From contig JAFVCN010000036.1 of assembly GCA_017479205.1 (NCBI GenBank), positions 1 to 40,278 on the forward strand: DNA of 40,278 nt, written 5' to 3'. The notes beneath the pieces were generated by a model that saw only the letters and a list, made by a program, of their open reading frames with translations, searched no databases and was not told the DNA's origin. The stretch is from Candidatus Saccharimonadota bacterium (GTDB taxonomy: Bacteria > Patescibacteriota > Saccharimonadia > Saccharimonadales > Saccharimonadaceae). The position numbers and the translations under genes are program-made. Position 1 is the first letter of the stretch; each line of letters starts with the position of its first letter. This document shows, one piece after another, positions 1 through 7,907 of this stretch.

Positions 1-548
1 AGAAGGTCTTGTTCGTCTTTGAGTCTATCTAAGTCTTCATTTTTAAGAAGGTTTTCATATTCAAGCAAGCGATATTCGACATTTTCAATTTTTTGATCTT
101 TGGAAAAAACCATAATTTCTCCAAAGTCGACGTCACGATTTTTTGGACTTAAAATAATGATTGACGCTTCTTTTTTGATTTCGGTTTCACGCCAGCGGAA
201 CGGCCCATCTACTGCAAATTCATTTTCTTTTGATAAGGTAAAATCTGAGATTGAACTTGTAGAACAATTGCAATTAGTCGTCCTCTCTCCGAACTGATAG
301 TCTACGAGGAAATCGTTTTTAGAAATGCCGACGTAGTAAGCGATTTTTGAGATTTCGGTTTTTTCGGGTAAAATAAGAGCTAATTTTTGTTCTGAATAGA
401 GGCGATAGAAAGTTTGAGGGGCCTTATCGTCGCCAAGATTATAAAATGATAAAAGCGAATAAACTAAAACTAAAATAATCAGAAAGATAGTATCAAAAAT
501 TTTAGATTTAAAATCTGGATTTTTTTGAAACTTTTTTAGAAAAGACAA
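1..548 (-). CDS. partial membrane protein, possibly a GT-C-type glycosyltransferase (5' part only)
   Basis: An uninterrupted frame of about 182 codons runs from a TTG at 548 off the left window edge, so the C-terminus is missing. The TTG follows the TAA of the upstream oxidoreductase gene by one base, and a strong Shine-Dalgarno (GAGGGG) sits inside that gene's last codons, so translation is coupled. The product has a basic N-terminus, one hydrophobic segment (about residues 17-36) and then an extracytoplasmic-looking region starting NLGDDKAPQTFY. That resembles the discoidin-like beta-sandwich seen in some bacterial PMT/ArnT-like GT-C glycosyltransferases, where an APQT motif recurs. The GT assignment is inference from a weak motif; a single-pass membrane protein is the safe call. 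There is a CNC motif near residue 98. Confidence 0.6.
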   Translation of the reverse strand, partial: MSFLKKFQKNPDFKSKIFDTIFLIILVLVYSLLSFYNLGDDKAPQTFYRLYSEQKLALILPEKTEISKIAYYVGISKNDFLVDYQFGERTTNCNCSTSSISDFTLSKENEFAVDGPFRWRETEIKKEASIIILSPKNRDVDFGEIMVFSKDQKIENVEYRLLEYENLLKNEDLDRLKDEQDL

Positions 549-549
549 T

Positions 550-1980
550 TTATCCCCTCGAAGCGCGTCTTGCGGCAACTCGTACCGCTTCGCCCCAGCC
601 TAAAGCGATATGTGGAGCGGAAGCAATATCAATCAGCTTTAAATCTGCCTTTATGGCGAGAACGATTTCTTGGATTAGAAGATCGGCGTTCGGCGCTACG
701 ATAGTTGCTCCGATAATTTTATGTTCGCGATTTGTGATTAGTTTAACGAATCCGTCCTGATATTCTTGAGTGTTTGAAGCGGAAACTGAAGAAATAGGTA
801 CTAAAGTCTGGTTATACTTTAAATCTCTAGCAATACATTCATCTTCGGTTAGACCAGTTGCGGCGACTTTAGGGAAAGTGTCAGTTAACCTGACAAAGCC
901 ACGATAATCTACGGTTCCTTTAGCACGATTGACGATATTTGAGGCCGCGATAGCCGCTTCATAGCTAGCTTTTTCGGTTGAAGAAATTTCTACGGCGTCG
1001 GTATGTTTTTCCGGCGTGGCGTCAGCGACATCTCCAACAGCATAAATGTTTTTAGTTGTAGTTTGCATAGTTGGAGCAACTTTAATGCCTCGAGCAGAGA
1101 ACTGGATTTCGGCATTAGAAAGGCCTAAATCAACTGCAGGTTCAGAACCAGTTGCAAGAATAACTGCTTCAACTTTGACGGATTTTTCCTGTCCGCCGCG
1201 CATAAATGAAACTTTTGTAACGGAAGTCTTGCGTCCGTTTGGAAGAGTTTCCTTGCCGGCTTTAACTGTGGCTACAACGCGAGAAGAAGTTAAGACTTTA
1301 ATGCCAAGGGTTTTACTGAAGCGTTTTTCGATTACTTCTCCAACTTCTGGATCTTCTTTTGGAAGTAGTCTTTCAGAAATTTCTGTAAGTAGGACTTTTG
1401 AACCCATTTCAGCGAGATACTCGGCAATTTCGCAGCCAGTTGAGCCGCCACCAACAACCATTACAACTTTTGGAATACGGCGGAGGGTAAAGACTTCTTC
1501 CGGCAAGATACATTCTGCTTCAGAAGAGCCGGTAATTCCAGGATCGACTGGAGTTGCGCCAGTTGCAATAATAAACTTTTTAGCAGTAATATTTCCAGTA
1601 TCGCCAACGGAGATTTCAGTTGGCGAAATGAATTGAGCGAAGCCGGAAATACATTTGATTCCAGCAGCTTCAAATTCTTTTTTAGAACCAGCGCCAGCGC
1701 GTTTTTGAGCAACAAGATTCCAGTTCAAAACTGAAGGATAATTATATTTAAGAGAGGTAGATGAGAGGCCAAATTTAGAAGCTTCGATTGCAGAGAAGAA
1801 AGTTTGCGAAAAATGAGAGGCTGCAGCATAAGGAATGTCGCGACGATTAATATTTGTGCCGCCCCAAGCACCTGCTTCGACCAACGCCACGGAAAGTCCG
1901 GCTCCTGCCGCCATGAGAGCCGCCGTGCCGCCGGCTGCTCCTGAGCCAATTACTACTAAGTCATAATCAAATTTTTTCAT
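550..1980 (-). CDS. FAD/NAD(P)-dependent pyridine nucleotide-disulfide oxidoreductase-like protein without the redox cysteine pair
   Basis: At 476 aa it has the full length and architecture of the dihydrolipoamide dehydrogenase/mercuric reductase family: an N-terminal FAD dinucleotide fold (GSGAAGG, residues 12-18), a central NAD(P) fold (VVGGGSTGCEIAEYL, about 175-190), the second FAD motif IYAVGDVAD (about 316) and a C-terminal dimerisation domain. The active-site segment that is normally GGTCxNxGCxPSK reads GGTNINRRDIPYA, so both cysteines are replaced (Asn43, Asp48). Dithiol chemistry is therefore unlikely; it could act as an NAD(P)H oxidase, diaphorase or quinone reductase. A GGAGG Shine-Dalgarno precedes the ATG. 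It lies 9 bases after the 81-aa gene, in an apparent operon with it and the membrane protein upstream. Family is certain, substrate unknown. Confidence 0.88.
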   Translation of the reverse strand: MKKFDYDLVVIGSGAAGGTAALMAAGAGLSVALVEAGAWGGTNINRRDIPYAAASHFSQTFFSAIEASKFGLSSTSLKYNYPSVLNWNLVAQKRAGAGSKKEFEAAGIKCISGFAQFISPTEISVGDTGNITAKKFIIATGATPVDPGITGSSEAECILPEEVFTLRRIPKVVMVVGGGSTGCEIAEYLAEMGSKVLLTEISERLLPKEDPEVGEVIEKRFSKTLGIKVLTSSRVVATVKAGKETLPNGRKTSVTKVSFMRGGQEKSVKVEAVILATGSEPAVDLGLSNAEIQFSARGIKVAPTMQTTTKNIYAVGDVADATPEKHTDAVEISSTEKASYEAAIAASNIVNRAKGTVDYRGFVRLTDTFPKVAATGLTEDECIARDLKYNQTLVPISSVSASNTQEYQDGFVKLITNREHKIIGATIVAPNADLLIQEIVLAIKADLKLIDIASAPHIALGWGEAVRVAARRASRG

Positions 1981-1989
1981 CTTTACCTC

Positions 1990-2235
1990 CTAAATTATCT
2001 TGTCTTTACTCTTGAATAGATAAGCTAAATCTTTATTATATTTTTCTAATTCAGTCGCTAACTTCTCGTTTAAGTCTTCGGCTGTTATCATTGAGCGTCC
2101 CTCGCGCCATTTCATGATTTTTTCTACGACTTTGTCGGCGATAAGTTCGCTAGTTCCAGAATGGATGTTGAGGACTTTTGCTTCTCTTATGATTTCGTCG
2201 TGTAGTTTCTTCTTTGATAGTTTCGATATAGACAT
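1990..2235 (-). CDS. small conserved-looking protein, ATP-cone-like C-terminal half
   Basis: An 81-aa basic cytoplasmic protein without a signal or membrane segment. The pattern of the second half (SELIADKVVEKI, then ITAEDLNEKL and a final YNKDLAYLF) resembles the end of an ATP-cone domain, as in NrdR and ribonucleotide reductases, but the N-terminal nucleotide-binding half is not recognisable. Its ATG directly follows the TAA of the upstream membrane-protein gene, and the Shine-Dalgarno GGAGG is embedded in that gene's last two codons, so the two are coupled. No function is claimed; the ATP-cone resemblance is weak and could be chance. Confidence 0.7.
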   Translation of the reverse strand: MSISKLSKKKLHDEIIREAKVLNIHSGTSELIADKVVEKIMKWREGRSMITAEDLNEKLATELEKYNKDLAYLFKSKDKII

Positions 2236-2946
2236 TTAACCTCCTAGAATCCTGAATCCAATAATAAAGAGCGCTAAAGTCATAAAACCGATACCAGTCA
2301 TAATTTTTAGGAACTCTTTATTTTTTACACGCCATTTTTGAATATCAACGACTGTGTTTCCGCGACGAATAGAGAATCGTAAAATGAATAGCGGCAAAAT
2401 TGTAATAAAGCTATAGAATGCAATTGATAAAATCTGTAGTTCAGCAGGTAAGCCAATGATGGAGTTTCCAGCAATAATCATCAAGATTATTGAAAATGGC
2501 ATTTCTGCTAGACTTGATAACATCCCAAGACTGAACGCTTCGGTATTACTTTCAGTTAATTTTGCGCGATTACTGATATAGCGTGAAACTGATTTCGGAA
2601 GCCATAGCTCAGTAGATCTTCTGGTTCTATAGTAAAAGAACCAGATTATAATCGCAAGCATAAATAGTATGCCGACAAGTATAGCAAGAACTTCTGGAGA
2701 AAGGGAGCTGGAAGTTATAGCGTTAATGATAAAAGCGGCCGCTGTTACGGTTAGAATAATTAGAAGAGCTGTCCCAAGGATATAGTTAGAAACGAGCTGT
2801 TTAGTCTTTTTCTTAATATGTTTTCCAAGACTGGCGTGATAGAGCAAAAGTAATGCGCCTAGCCCGAGCTGAAGGGTTGCGTGTACTAAGGCGGCCAATA
2901 AAATTGTCCCAAATTGTATCAAATTAACAGGGGTAAGACCTTCCAT
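2236..2946 (-). CDS. polytopic membrane protein, about six TM segments (LysE/DsbD-like topology)
   Basis: A 236-aa hydrophobic protein with about six transmembrane segments (roughly residues 8-36, 53-74, 86-106, 142-160, 168-190, 214-234) and a basic cytoplasmic loop between the third and fourth. The two-times-three TM layout and small-residue-rich first helix recall the LysE/DsbD (GAP/Sap) exporter group, but no diagnostic motif is visible. It is the first gene of the minus-strand operon that continues into the small protein and the oxidoreductase. The promoter reads TGATAAAAT and ends 6 nt before the ATG, so the mRNA is probably leaderless. Confidence 0.75.
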   Translation of the reverse strand: MEGLTPVNLIQFGTILLAALVHATLQLGLGALLLLYHASLGKHIKKKTKQLVSNYILGTALLIILTVTAAAFIINAITSSSLSPEVLAILVGILFMLAIIIWFFYYRTRRSTELWLPKSVSRYISNRAKLTESNTEAFSLGMLSSLAEMPFSIILMIIAGNSIIGLPAELQILSIAFYSFITILPLFILRFSIRRGNTVVDIQKWRVKNKEFLKIMTGIGFMTLALFIIGFRILGG

Positions 2947-2952
2947 AACTAC

Positions 2953-2961
2953 ATTTTATCA
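2953..2961 (-). promoter_or_regulatory. extended -10 promoter, leaderless start of the 2236-2946 gene
   Basis: The minus strand reads TGA-TAAAAT, an extended -10, followed by 6 nt and the ATG at 2946. There is no room for a ribosome-binding site. Confidence 0.6.
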
Positions 2962-3047
2962 CACTTAAGCTTATTTTTGAACCTCTTAAGCTAATAGAAA
3001 AAATGACTTTTTACCTCTGTTATTTTTTAAGAATATTAAGCTTATGC

Positions 3048-3075
3048 TTGACTTTGAGAAAAATCGGAGTATAGT
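3048..3075 (+). promoter_or_regulatory. sigma-70-type promoter of the Cys-repeat surface protein
   Basis: TTGACT at 3048-3053, a 16-bp spacer and TATAGT at 3070-3075. The transcript would have a leader of about 28 nt with a GAGG ribosome-binding site (3098-3101) before the ATG at 3110. Confidence 0.75.
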
Positions 3076-3109
3076 CTCGCGCACATAGCAATTAAACGAG
3101 GTAATACTA

Positions 3110-4513
3110 ATGATAAAACTGCTTAATTTACTGGTAACTTTAATGGTAGGGCTGTCGCCTGGTAATTTAACTGCTCCAGTTAATACAAAAGTAACGCAAC
3201 CGACGTCAGGTAATTCGACGACATTGGCGCTTTCGGCACTTAAGGCTACTACCGCCGTGAAGAAGACGACTGTAAAAACTTGTGAGGCGGGATATGCGAT
3301 TAATCCGGCGACTAATCGCTGTAAAAAACTTCAGACTGTTTCGGAAACATCAACAACTATTACGACGAAGGTTTGGAATCCTGCGACTGGAGAAACTTCG
3401 ACTTTTAAAACCTGCAAAAGTGGCTATTGGTATAATAATTCGACGGATCGCTGTAATAAGATTAAAACTTGCGACATTGGCTATGCATACCAGGCCGCAA
3501 AGAATACTTGTAAAAAGATTGAATGTCCGTTTGGGTTTAAGGTTAAAGATGCATCAAATGTCTGTAAGAGGATTATTTGCGAGTTTGGGCATATTATTAA
3601 TCAACAGACTGGAAACTGTGTAATTAACCGGCATGGAAAATATAAAGAATGTGAGGCGGGGTGGACGCTAGACTTGAGGACTTTAGAGTGTGCAAAGATA
3701 GGGACTAAAGGTTCGAACGATCCAGCATCGAGGAAATCTCAAGGGGTAGCAGTTTATCAAGGATTGGGCTATGTTAATACGGTTTCGTCAGGGTTAATTC
3801 GACTAGCGGAGGCGGCGGATAATGCTAACGAGGATGAAGATTCTAAAACTATTGAAAACTCAGAAAATATTAAAACTTGTCCAGAGGGGAAGTTCTTAAA
3901 TCCGCAAACGAATCGTTGTAAAAATCTTCAGACAATATCTGAGGGTACAACAGGTAAAACGATTACAACCTACAACCCTGAAACTGGCGAAGCGACTACG
4001 GTTAAGATTTGTAACGAAGGCTATTATTTGAATGAAGATACGAATCGTTGTAATAAAGTAAAAGAGTCGACTTCTGGAACTTCTAGTGCATCTTCTTCTA
4101 ACTCGCCTTCCTCTGGCTCAACTAAAACTTGTCCAGAGGGAAAGTTCTTAAATCCAGCGACTAACCGCTGTAAAAATATTCAAACGGTGAAGGAGGGAAC
4201 TACAGGGAAGACGGTTACGACGTATGATCCGGTTACTGGAGAGGCAACGACTGAAAAGATTTGTAACGAGGGGTATGAATTAAATCAAGAAACGAATCGT
4301 TGTAATAAGGTAAAAGAAAATTCTGGTGCGGATAGCCCGCTGACAGTGCCGAAATTAGGCTCGGAGTCGGAAACTAACTTTATGGCGATTGGGGTAGTAG
4401 CTCTAGTGATTTTAGCTGGAATCGGTTTTATCGGTTTTCAATTTAGGAAGGAAATTCTGAAATTTTTTAAAAATGCGAAGAAAACTTTGACGAGAAGATT
4501 TTCTAAGAAGTAG
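3110..4513 (+). CDS. secreted, membrane-anchored surface protein with ten C-x12-C repeats
   Basis: A 467-aa protein with an N-terminal hydrophobic signal, a long Thr/Ser-rich ectodomain, a C-terminal TM segment (about residues 421-442) and a strongly basic tail, so it should be displayed outside and anchored in the membrane. The ectodomain holds ten units of exactly C-x12-C, for example CEAGYAINPATNRC, CPEGKFLNPQTNRC and CNEGYELNQETNRC. Spacers carry Thr-rich strands with a TYxPxTGEA motif. The last two modules (about 3873-4062 and 4128-4317) are nearly identical in DNA, indicating recent tandem duplication, and a Ser-rich linker separates them. The even cysteine count fits intra-unit disulfides. 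Adhesion or a host-contact role is inference; no named family is recognised. Confidence 0.85.
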   Translation: MIKLLNLLVTLMVGLSPGNLTAPVNTKVTQPTSGNSTTLALSALKATTAVKKTTVKTCEAGYAINPATNRCKKLQTVSETSTTITTKVWNPATGETSTFKTCKSGYWYNNSTDRCNKIKTCDIGYAYQAAKNTCKKIECPFGFKVKDASNVCKRIICEFGHIINQQTGNCVINRHGKYKECEAGWTLDLRTLECAKIGTKGSNDPASRKSQGVAVYQGLGYVNTVSSGLIRLAEAADNANEDEDSKTIENSENIKTCPEGKFLNPQTNRCKNLQTISEGTTGKTITTYNPETGEATTVKICNEGYYLNEDTNRCNKVKESTSGTSSASSSNSPSSGSTKTCPEGKFLNPATNRCKNIQTVKEGTTGKTVTTYDPVTGEATTEKICNEGYELNQETNRCNKVKENSGADSPLTVPKLGSESETNFMAIGVVALVILAGIGFIGFQFRKEILKFFKNAKKTLTRRFSKK

Positions 4514-4527
4514 AGGTCTGATAGATG

Positions 4528-4536
4528 TGATATAAT
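4528..4536 (+). promoter_or_regulatory. extended -10 promoter, leaderless start of the 4543 gene
   Basis: TGA-TATAAT ends at 4536, 6 nt before the ATG at 4543. No convincing -35 is seen; the extended TGn element probably compensates. Confidence 0.65.
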
Positions 4537-4542
4537 GGAGCT

Positions 4543-5160
4543 ATGAAGAAAGATTATCTTAGGAAACTTAATTTATCTTTAAAAACTATCGTTGCATTGT
4601 TTGGTCTAGGGCTATTTATTATGCATTTTATCGATCCGGTGGCTTGGCCAAAAACAATGAGTTATTTAGTGACTATCATTTTACCGTTTATTCCTGATAT
4701 CTTTAAACTCTTTGGACTTAACACATCAGTCCGTTTACAGATTGCGTTTTCGCTGTTTCTCGGTATTTCTATGGTGATGGGAATTGATTTTGATCTTTAT
4801 AAGACTTGGTATATTTTTGGAAATCCGTGTTTTGATAAGGTTGCACATACTCTTTCGGGCGTACTTGCGGCTTTTGTAGCGAAGGAGATACTAGATAAGA
4901 ATTATGACGGAGTAGATGTAAAAGTTACTGGTAGTCATGCTCGAACAAAACATTATGATACGCGTTTTACATGGCTCTTTATCGTTTCGTTTGTTGCTTT
5001 ATCGGCGGCGGGGTGGGAATGTTTTGAGTTTTTGTATGACCAGATTGCTGGGGGAAATATGCAAACTCTGATTGCTGAGGGGGTGGATGATACGATGTGG
5101 GATATACTTGGTGCACTTGGGGCTGGAATTGTTGTAGCCTTTCCACTTTGTAAGAAATAA
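4543..5160 (+). CDS. YjdF/DUF2238-like integral membrane protein
   Basis: A 205-aa protein with five or six hydrophobic segments. Conserved-looking polar residues sit at membrane edges: FDKVAHTLSG, GWECFEFLYD and GVDDTMWDILGALGAG. These are the spacing and residues (D..AH, WE..E, DT..D) typical of the YjdF/DUF2238 group, whose function is not established. It is followed after 7 bp by the CIRCE promoter of dnaK and is transcribed from its own leaderless promoter. Confidence 0.7.
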   Translation: MKKDYLRKLNLSLKTIVALFGLGLFIMHFIDPVAWPKTMSYLVTIILPFIPDIFKLFGLNTSVRLQIAFSLFLGISMVMGIDFDLYKTWYIFGNPCFDKVAHTLSGVLAAFVAKEILDKNYDGVDVKVTGSHARTKHYDTRFTWLFIVSFVALSAAGWECFEFLYDQIAGGNMQTLIAEGVDDTMWDILGALGAGIVVAFPLCKK

Positions 5161-5167
5161 TTTCTAA

Positions 5168-5205
5168 TTAGCACTCTTGACCTTTGAGTGCCAATGCGCT
5201 ATAAT
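5168..5205 (+). promoter_or_regulatory. CIRCE operator overlapping the dnaK promoter
   Basis: TTAGCACTC (5168-5176), a 9-nt spacer and GAGTGCCAA (5186-5194) match the CIRCE inverted repeat bound by the heat-shock repressor HrcA. The -35 TTGACC (5177-5182) begins inside the CIRCE spacer; 17 bp downstream is a perfect TATAAT (5200-5205). HrcA binding would occlude RNA polymerase. hrcA is not in this window. Confidence 0.93.
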
Positions 5206-5216
5206 AGGGGTAAGAA

Positions 5217-5243
5217 TTAGCAGATAACTAACTAGAGTGCTAA
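5217..5243 (+). promoter_or_regulatory. second, half-degenerate CIRCE in the dnaK leader
   Basis: TTAGCAGAT, a 9-nt spacer and a perfect right arm GAGTGCTAA. The left arm keeps 6 of 9 consensus bases and the spacing is exactly canonical. It lies just downstream of the predicted start of transcription, so it could act as an auxiliary HrcA site. Confidence 0.6.
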
Positions 5244-5259
5244 AAGAAAGGAAAATAAT

Positions 5260-7155
5260 ATGGGTAAAATTATTGGTATCGATTTAGGTACAACAAACTC
5301 AGCTTTTGCTTACATGGTGGCAGGAAAACCAGAAGTAATTACGAATGCGGAAGGTGATAGAACCACTCCGAGCGTAATTGCTGTGACGAAGAAAGGTGAA
5401 CGTTTAGTTGGTAAGGTTGCGCAGCGTCAGCGTGTAACAAATCCAAAAAATACGATTTATGGCATTAAGCGTTTGATTGGTCGTAAGTTTGAGGATAAAG
5501 AGGTTAAGCGCGATCTCGATATTATGCCTTATGAAATTGTAAAGAAAGGCAATGCTGTTGCAGTAAAAATGGACGGAAAAGAATATACTCCAGAAGAGGT
5601 TTCTGCGATGATTCTTTCAAAGATTAAGGCTGATGCGGAAGCATTCCTCGGAGAGAAAGTCACTGAAGCGATTATTACGGTTCCGGCTTATTTCGATGAT
5701 TCTCAACGTCAGGCAACAAAAGATGCTGGTAAAATCGCTGGTCTTGAAGTAAAGCGTATTATTAATGAGCCGACAGCAGCTGCGCTAGCTTACGGTCTTG
5801 ATAAAAAAGGCGAAGAACAGATTGCAGTTTTTGACCTTGGTGGCGGTACATTTGATGTTTCAATTCTTGAAATTGGCGACGGTGTCTTTGAAGTTAAGTC
5901 GACTAATGGCGACACCCATCTTGGCGGTGAAGACTTCGATAATATCATCGTCAACTTCCTTTGTGACGAATTCAAAAAGGAATCTGGTATTGATATTAAG
6001 AGTGATGCTGCAGCGATGCAACGTGTAAAAGATGAGGCTGAAAAGGCAAAGAAAGAGTTATCTTCTGCAACTAGTACGGATATTAACTTGCCATTCCTTT
6101 CGGCTGACGAAGATGGTCCAAAACACTTTGAATACACACTTACTCGAGCTAAGCTAGAAGAACTAGTTGAGCCGTTACTTGAGCGTCTTGCTGAGCCAGT
6201 TGAGAAAGCTCTTAAAGATGCAAAACTTAAAGCTTCTGATATTGATGAAGTAGTGATGGTTGGCGGTATGACTCGTATGCCAGCAGTTGTTGAGAAGGTA
6301 AAGAACATCTTTGGTAAAGAGCCGATGCAGGGCGTAAACCCGGACGAGGTCGTTGCGGTTGGTGCGGCGATTCAAGGTGGCGTTCTCCAGGGGGACGTGA
6401 AAGATGTTCTCTTACTTGATGTTACTCCATTAACACTTGGTATTGAAACAATGGGTGGCGTTCGTACCCCGTTGATTGATCGTAATACAACTATTCCAAC
6501 TTCAAAATCTGAGGTATTCTCGACCGCTTCTGATAATCAGCCGCAAGTTGAGATTCATGTCCTTCAGGGTGAACGCGAATTTGCAAATGATAACAAGTCA
6601 CTCGGTCGCTTTATCTTAGATGGTATCGCTCCGGCTCCACGTGGCGTTCCTCAAATCGAGGTTACTTTCAATATTGATGCAAACGGTATCCTTAATGTAA
6701 CAGCGAAGGATAAAGGAACTGGAAAAGAGCAGTCGATTACAATCCAAAACTCTGGAAATATGAGTAAAGAAGATATTGAGAAAGCTCAGAAAGAGGCCGA
6801 GATGCACGCTGATGAAGATAAAGAGAAGCGTGAAACGATTGATCTTAGAAACCACCTAGAAAATGCAGTTTATCAGGCAGAAAAAATGCCAGATGAGTAT
6901 AAAGATAAAATCTCCGACGAAGATAAAGATACTATTAAAAAAGCCGTCGAAGAAGCTAAGGAAGTTCTAAAAGACGAGAGTGCAGACAAGGAAAAACTTG
7001 AGAACGCTGCGAAAGAGCTTAACGATAAGATTATGCCTATCGGCGCAAAGATGTATCAGGAAGCTTCTAAAGATGAGAAGAAAGACGATAAATCTTCTGA
7101 CAAAAAGTCCGATAAGGATGACGAAGCTGTCGAAGGCGAAGTTTTAGATAAATAA
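5260..7155 (+). CDS. dnaK: molecular chaperone DnaK (Hsp70)
   Basis: A 631-aa Hsp70. It starts [14 protein letters not shown], followed by the ATPase signatures IIVPAYF-type ([19 protein letters not shown]), [14 protein letters not shown] and [10 protein letters not shown], then the substrate-binding domain and a helical lid with a Lys/Asp-rich tail ending EGEVLDK. It folds and refolds proteins in the cytoplasm in ATP cycles with DnaJ and GrpE. AAAGGA precedes the ATG at a good distance. Transcription is controlled by the CIRCE promoter upstream. Neither grpE nor hrcA is adjacent, and dnaJ lies about 14 kb downstream with its own CIRCE, so the usual heat-shock operon is split. Confidence 0.98.
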   Translation: MGKIIGIDLGTTNSAFAYMVAGKPEVITNAEGDRTTPSVIAVTKKGERLVGKVAQRQRVTNPKNTIYGIKRLIGRKFEDKEVKRDLDIMPYEIVKKGNAVAVKMDGKEYTPEEVSAMILSKIKADAEAFLGEKVTEAIITVPAYFDDSQRQATKDAGKIAGLEVKRIINEPTAAALAYGLDKKGEEQIAVFDLGGGTFDVSILEIGDGVFEVKSTNGDTHLGGEDFDNIIVNFLCDEFKKESGIDIKSDAAAMQRVKDEAEKAKKELSSATSTDINLPFLSADEDGPKHFEYTLTRAKLEELVEPLLERLAEPVEKALKDAKLKASDIDEVVMVGGMTRMPAVVEKVKNIFGKEPMQGVNPDEVVAVGAAIQGGVLQGDVKDVLLLDVTPLTLGIETMGGVRTPLIDRNTTIPTSKSEVFSTASDNQPQVEIHVLQGEREFANDNKSLGRFILDGIAPAPRGVPQIEVTFNIDANGILNVTAKDKGTGKEQSITIQNSGNMSKEDIEKAQKEAEMHADEDKEKRETIDLRNHLENAVYQAEKMPDEYKDKISDEDKDTIKKAVEEAKEVLKDESADKEKLENAAKELNDKIMPIGAKMYQEASKDEKKDDKSSDKKSDKDDEAVEGEVLDK

Positions 7156-7260
7156 TTTGTCATTAAAATCACTCATCTCGACATTTTTCGGAGCTCGCTC
7201 TATCAAAATAGCGCGTCGCTCCGAGAAAATGTCAATCTGAGCGATTTTATCTAACAAATT
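7154..7260. repeat. long imperfect inverted repeat after dnaK
   Basis: Arms of about 45 nt (7154-7196 and 7211-7260) pair along nearly their whole length: AATTTGT at the outer end, then TAAAATC, CTCA, GACATTTT and CGGAGC with matching complements, around a short AT-rich loop. It begins in the dnaK stop codon. It may terminate dnaK transcription, but there is no clean U-tract, and its size is more like a palindromic intergenic or MITE-like element. Confidence 0.75.
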
Positions 7261-7271
7261 AGGTTATTATT

Positions 7272-7886
7272 ATGAAACGAACCAAGGCAAACGAACCTCA
7301 ACAGGTCTCCAACAAGGAGACCGAGGTTCTTTTGTCTCTTTTAGAAGAAACTCTAGATCTTAAAGGAGATGTTGTTGAATTGGGCTGTTATAGAGGGGAT
7401 ACTTCAGTCTTATTTGAAAGAAAGCTGGAGGAGACCCGCCGTAATAACCCGGAAAAGCCTTTAAAATTTCTTTGGATTTACGACTCTTTTGAAGGGTTGC
7501 CTGAGAAATCTCGGGAAGATAATTCTGTTGCAGGGGATCAGTTTAAGGCTGGAGAACTTTTAGTTTCGAAACGAGAAGCGATTGAGAAATTTAAGAAGGC
7601 TGGTTTGAAAATTCCAAGGATTAGAAAAGGATTTTTTGAAGAACTTGATTCTGAAAAAGATTTACCAGAGAAAATTAGTTTTGCTTTTTTGGATGGAGAT
7701 CTTTATCAGAGCATAAAAACTAGCCTAAAGTTAGTTGAAAATAGAATGTCTGAGCAGGGGATTATTGTAGTTCATGATTATAACAATCCAGAGTTGCCAG
7801 GTTCTTCTAGAGCAGTTGATGAATGGTTAAGAAAACATCCAGAGAAACAACTTGAGGTAAAAGAGACGCTGGCGATCATAAAATAA
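7272..7886 (+). CDS. TylF/macrocin-O-methyltransferase-like SAM-dependent methyltransferase
   Basis: A 204-aa class I methyltransferase. Motif I is VVELGCYRGDTSVL (about residues 35-48); the next motif is IYDSFEGLPE. The acidic metal/substrate motif is FAFLDGDLYQSIKTSL, and IIVVHDYN is the following beta-strand. This arrangement (DSFxGLP, DGD.Y.S, HDY) is typical of TylF-type sugar O-methyltransferases. The substrate is unknown; a glycan is plausible because an undecaprenyl-phosphate recycling gene and a capsule locus lie in the same region. It converges with uppP and shares its terminator. Confidence 0.82.
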   Translation: MKRTKANEPQQVSNKETEVLLSLLEETLDLKGDVVELGCYRGDTSVLFERKLEETRRNNPEKPLKFLWIYDSFEGLPEKSREDNSVAGDQFKAGELLVSKREAIEKFKKAGLKIPRIRKGFFEELDSEKDLPEKISFAFLDGDLYQSIKTSLKLVENRMSEQGIIVVHDYNNPELPGSSRAVDEWLRKHPEKQLEVKETLAIIK

Positions 7887-7907
7887 CCCCCTAGAAGAGG
7901 GTTATTT
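7881..7907. terminator. shared bidirectional terminator between the methyltransferase and uppP
   Basis: AAATAACCC (7881-7889) pairs perfectly with GGGTTATTT (7899-7907). The hairpin overlaps the stop codons of both convergent genes. Confidence 0.75.

Noticed and set aside
1046-1636. 196-aa plus-strand ORF opposite the oxidoreductase
   Set aside because: It lies wholly antisense to a clear enzyme gene and has no ribosome-binding site or family pattern; a shadow of codon usage.
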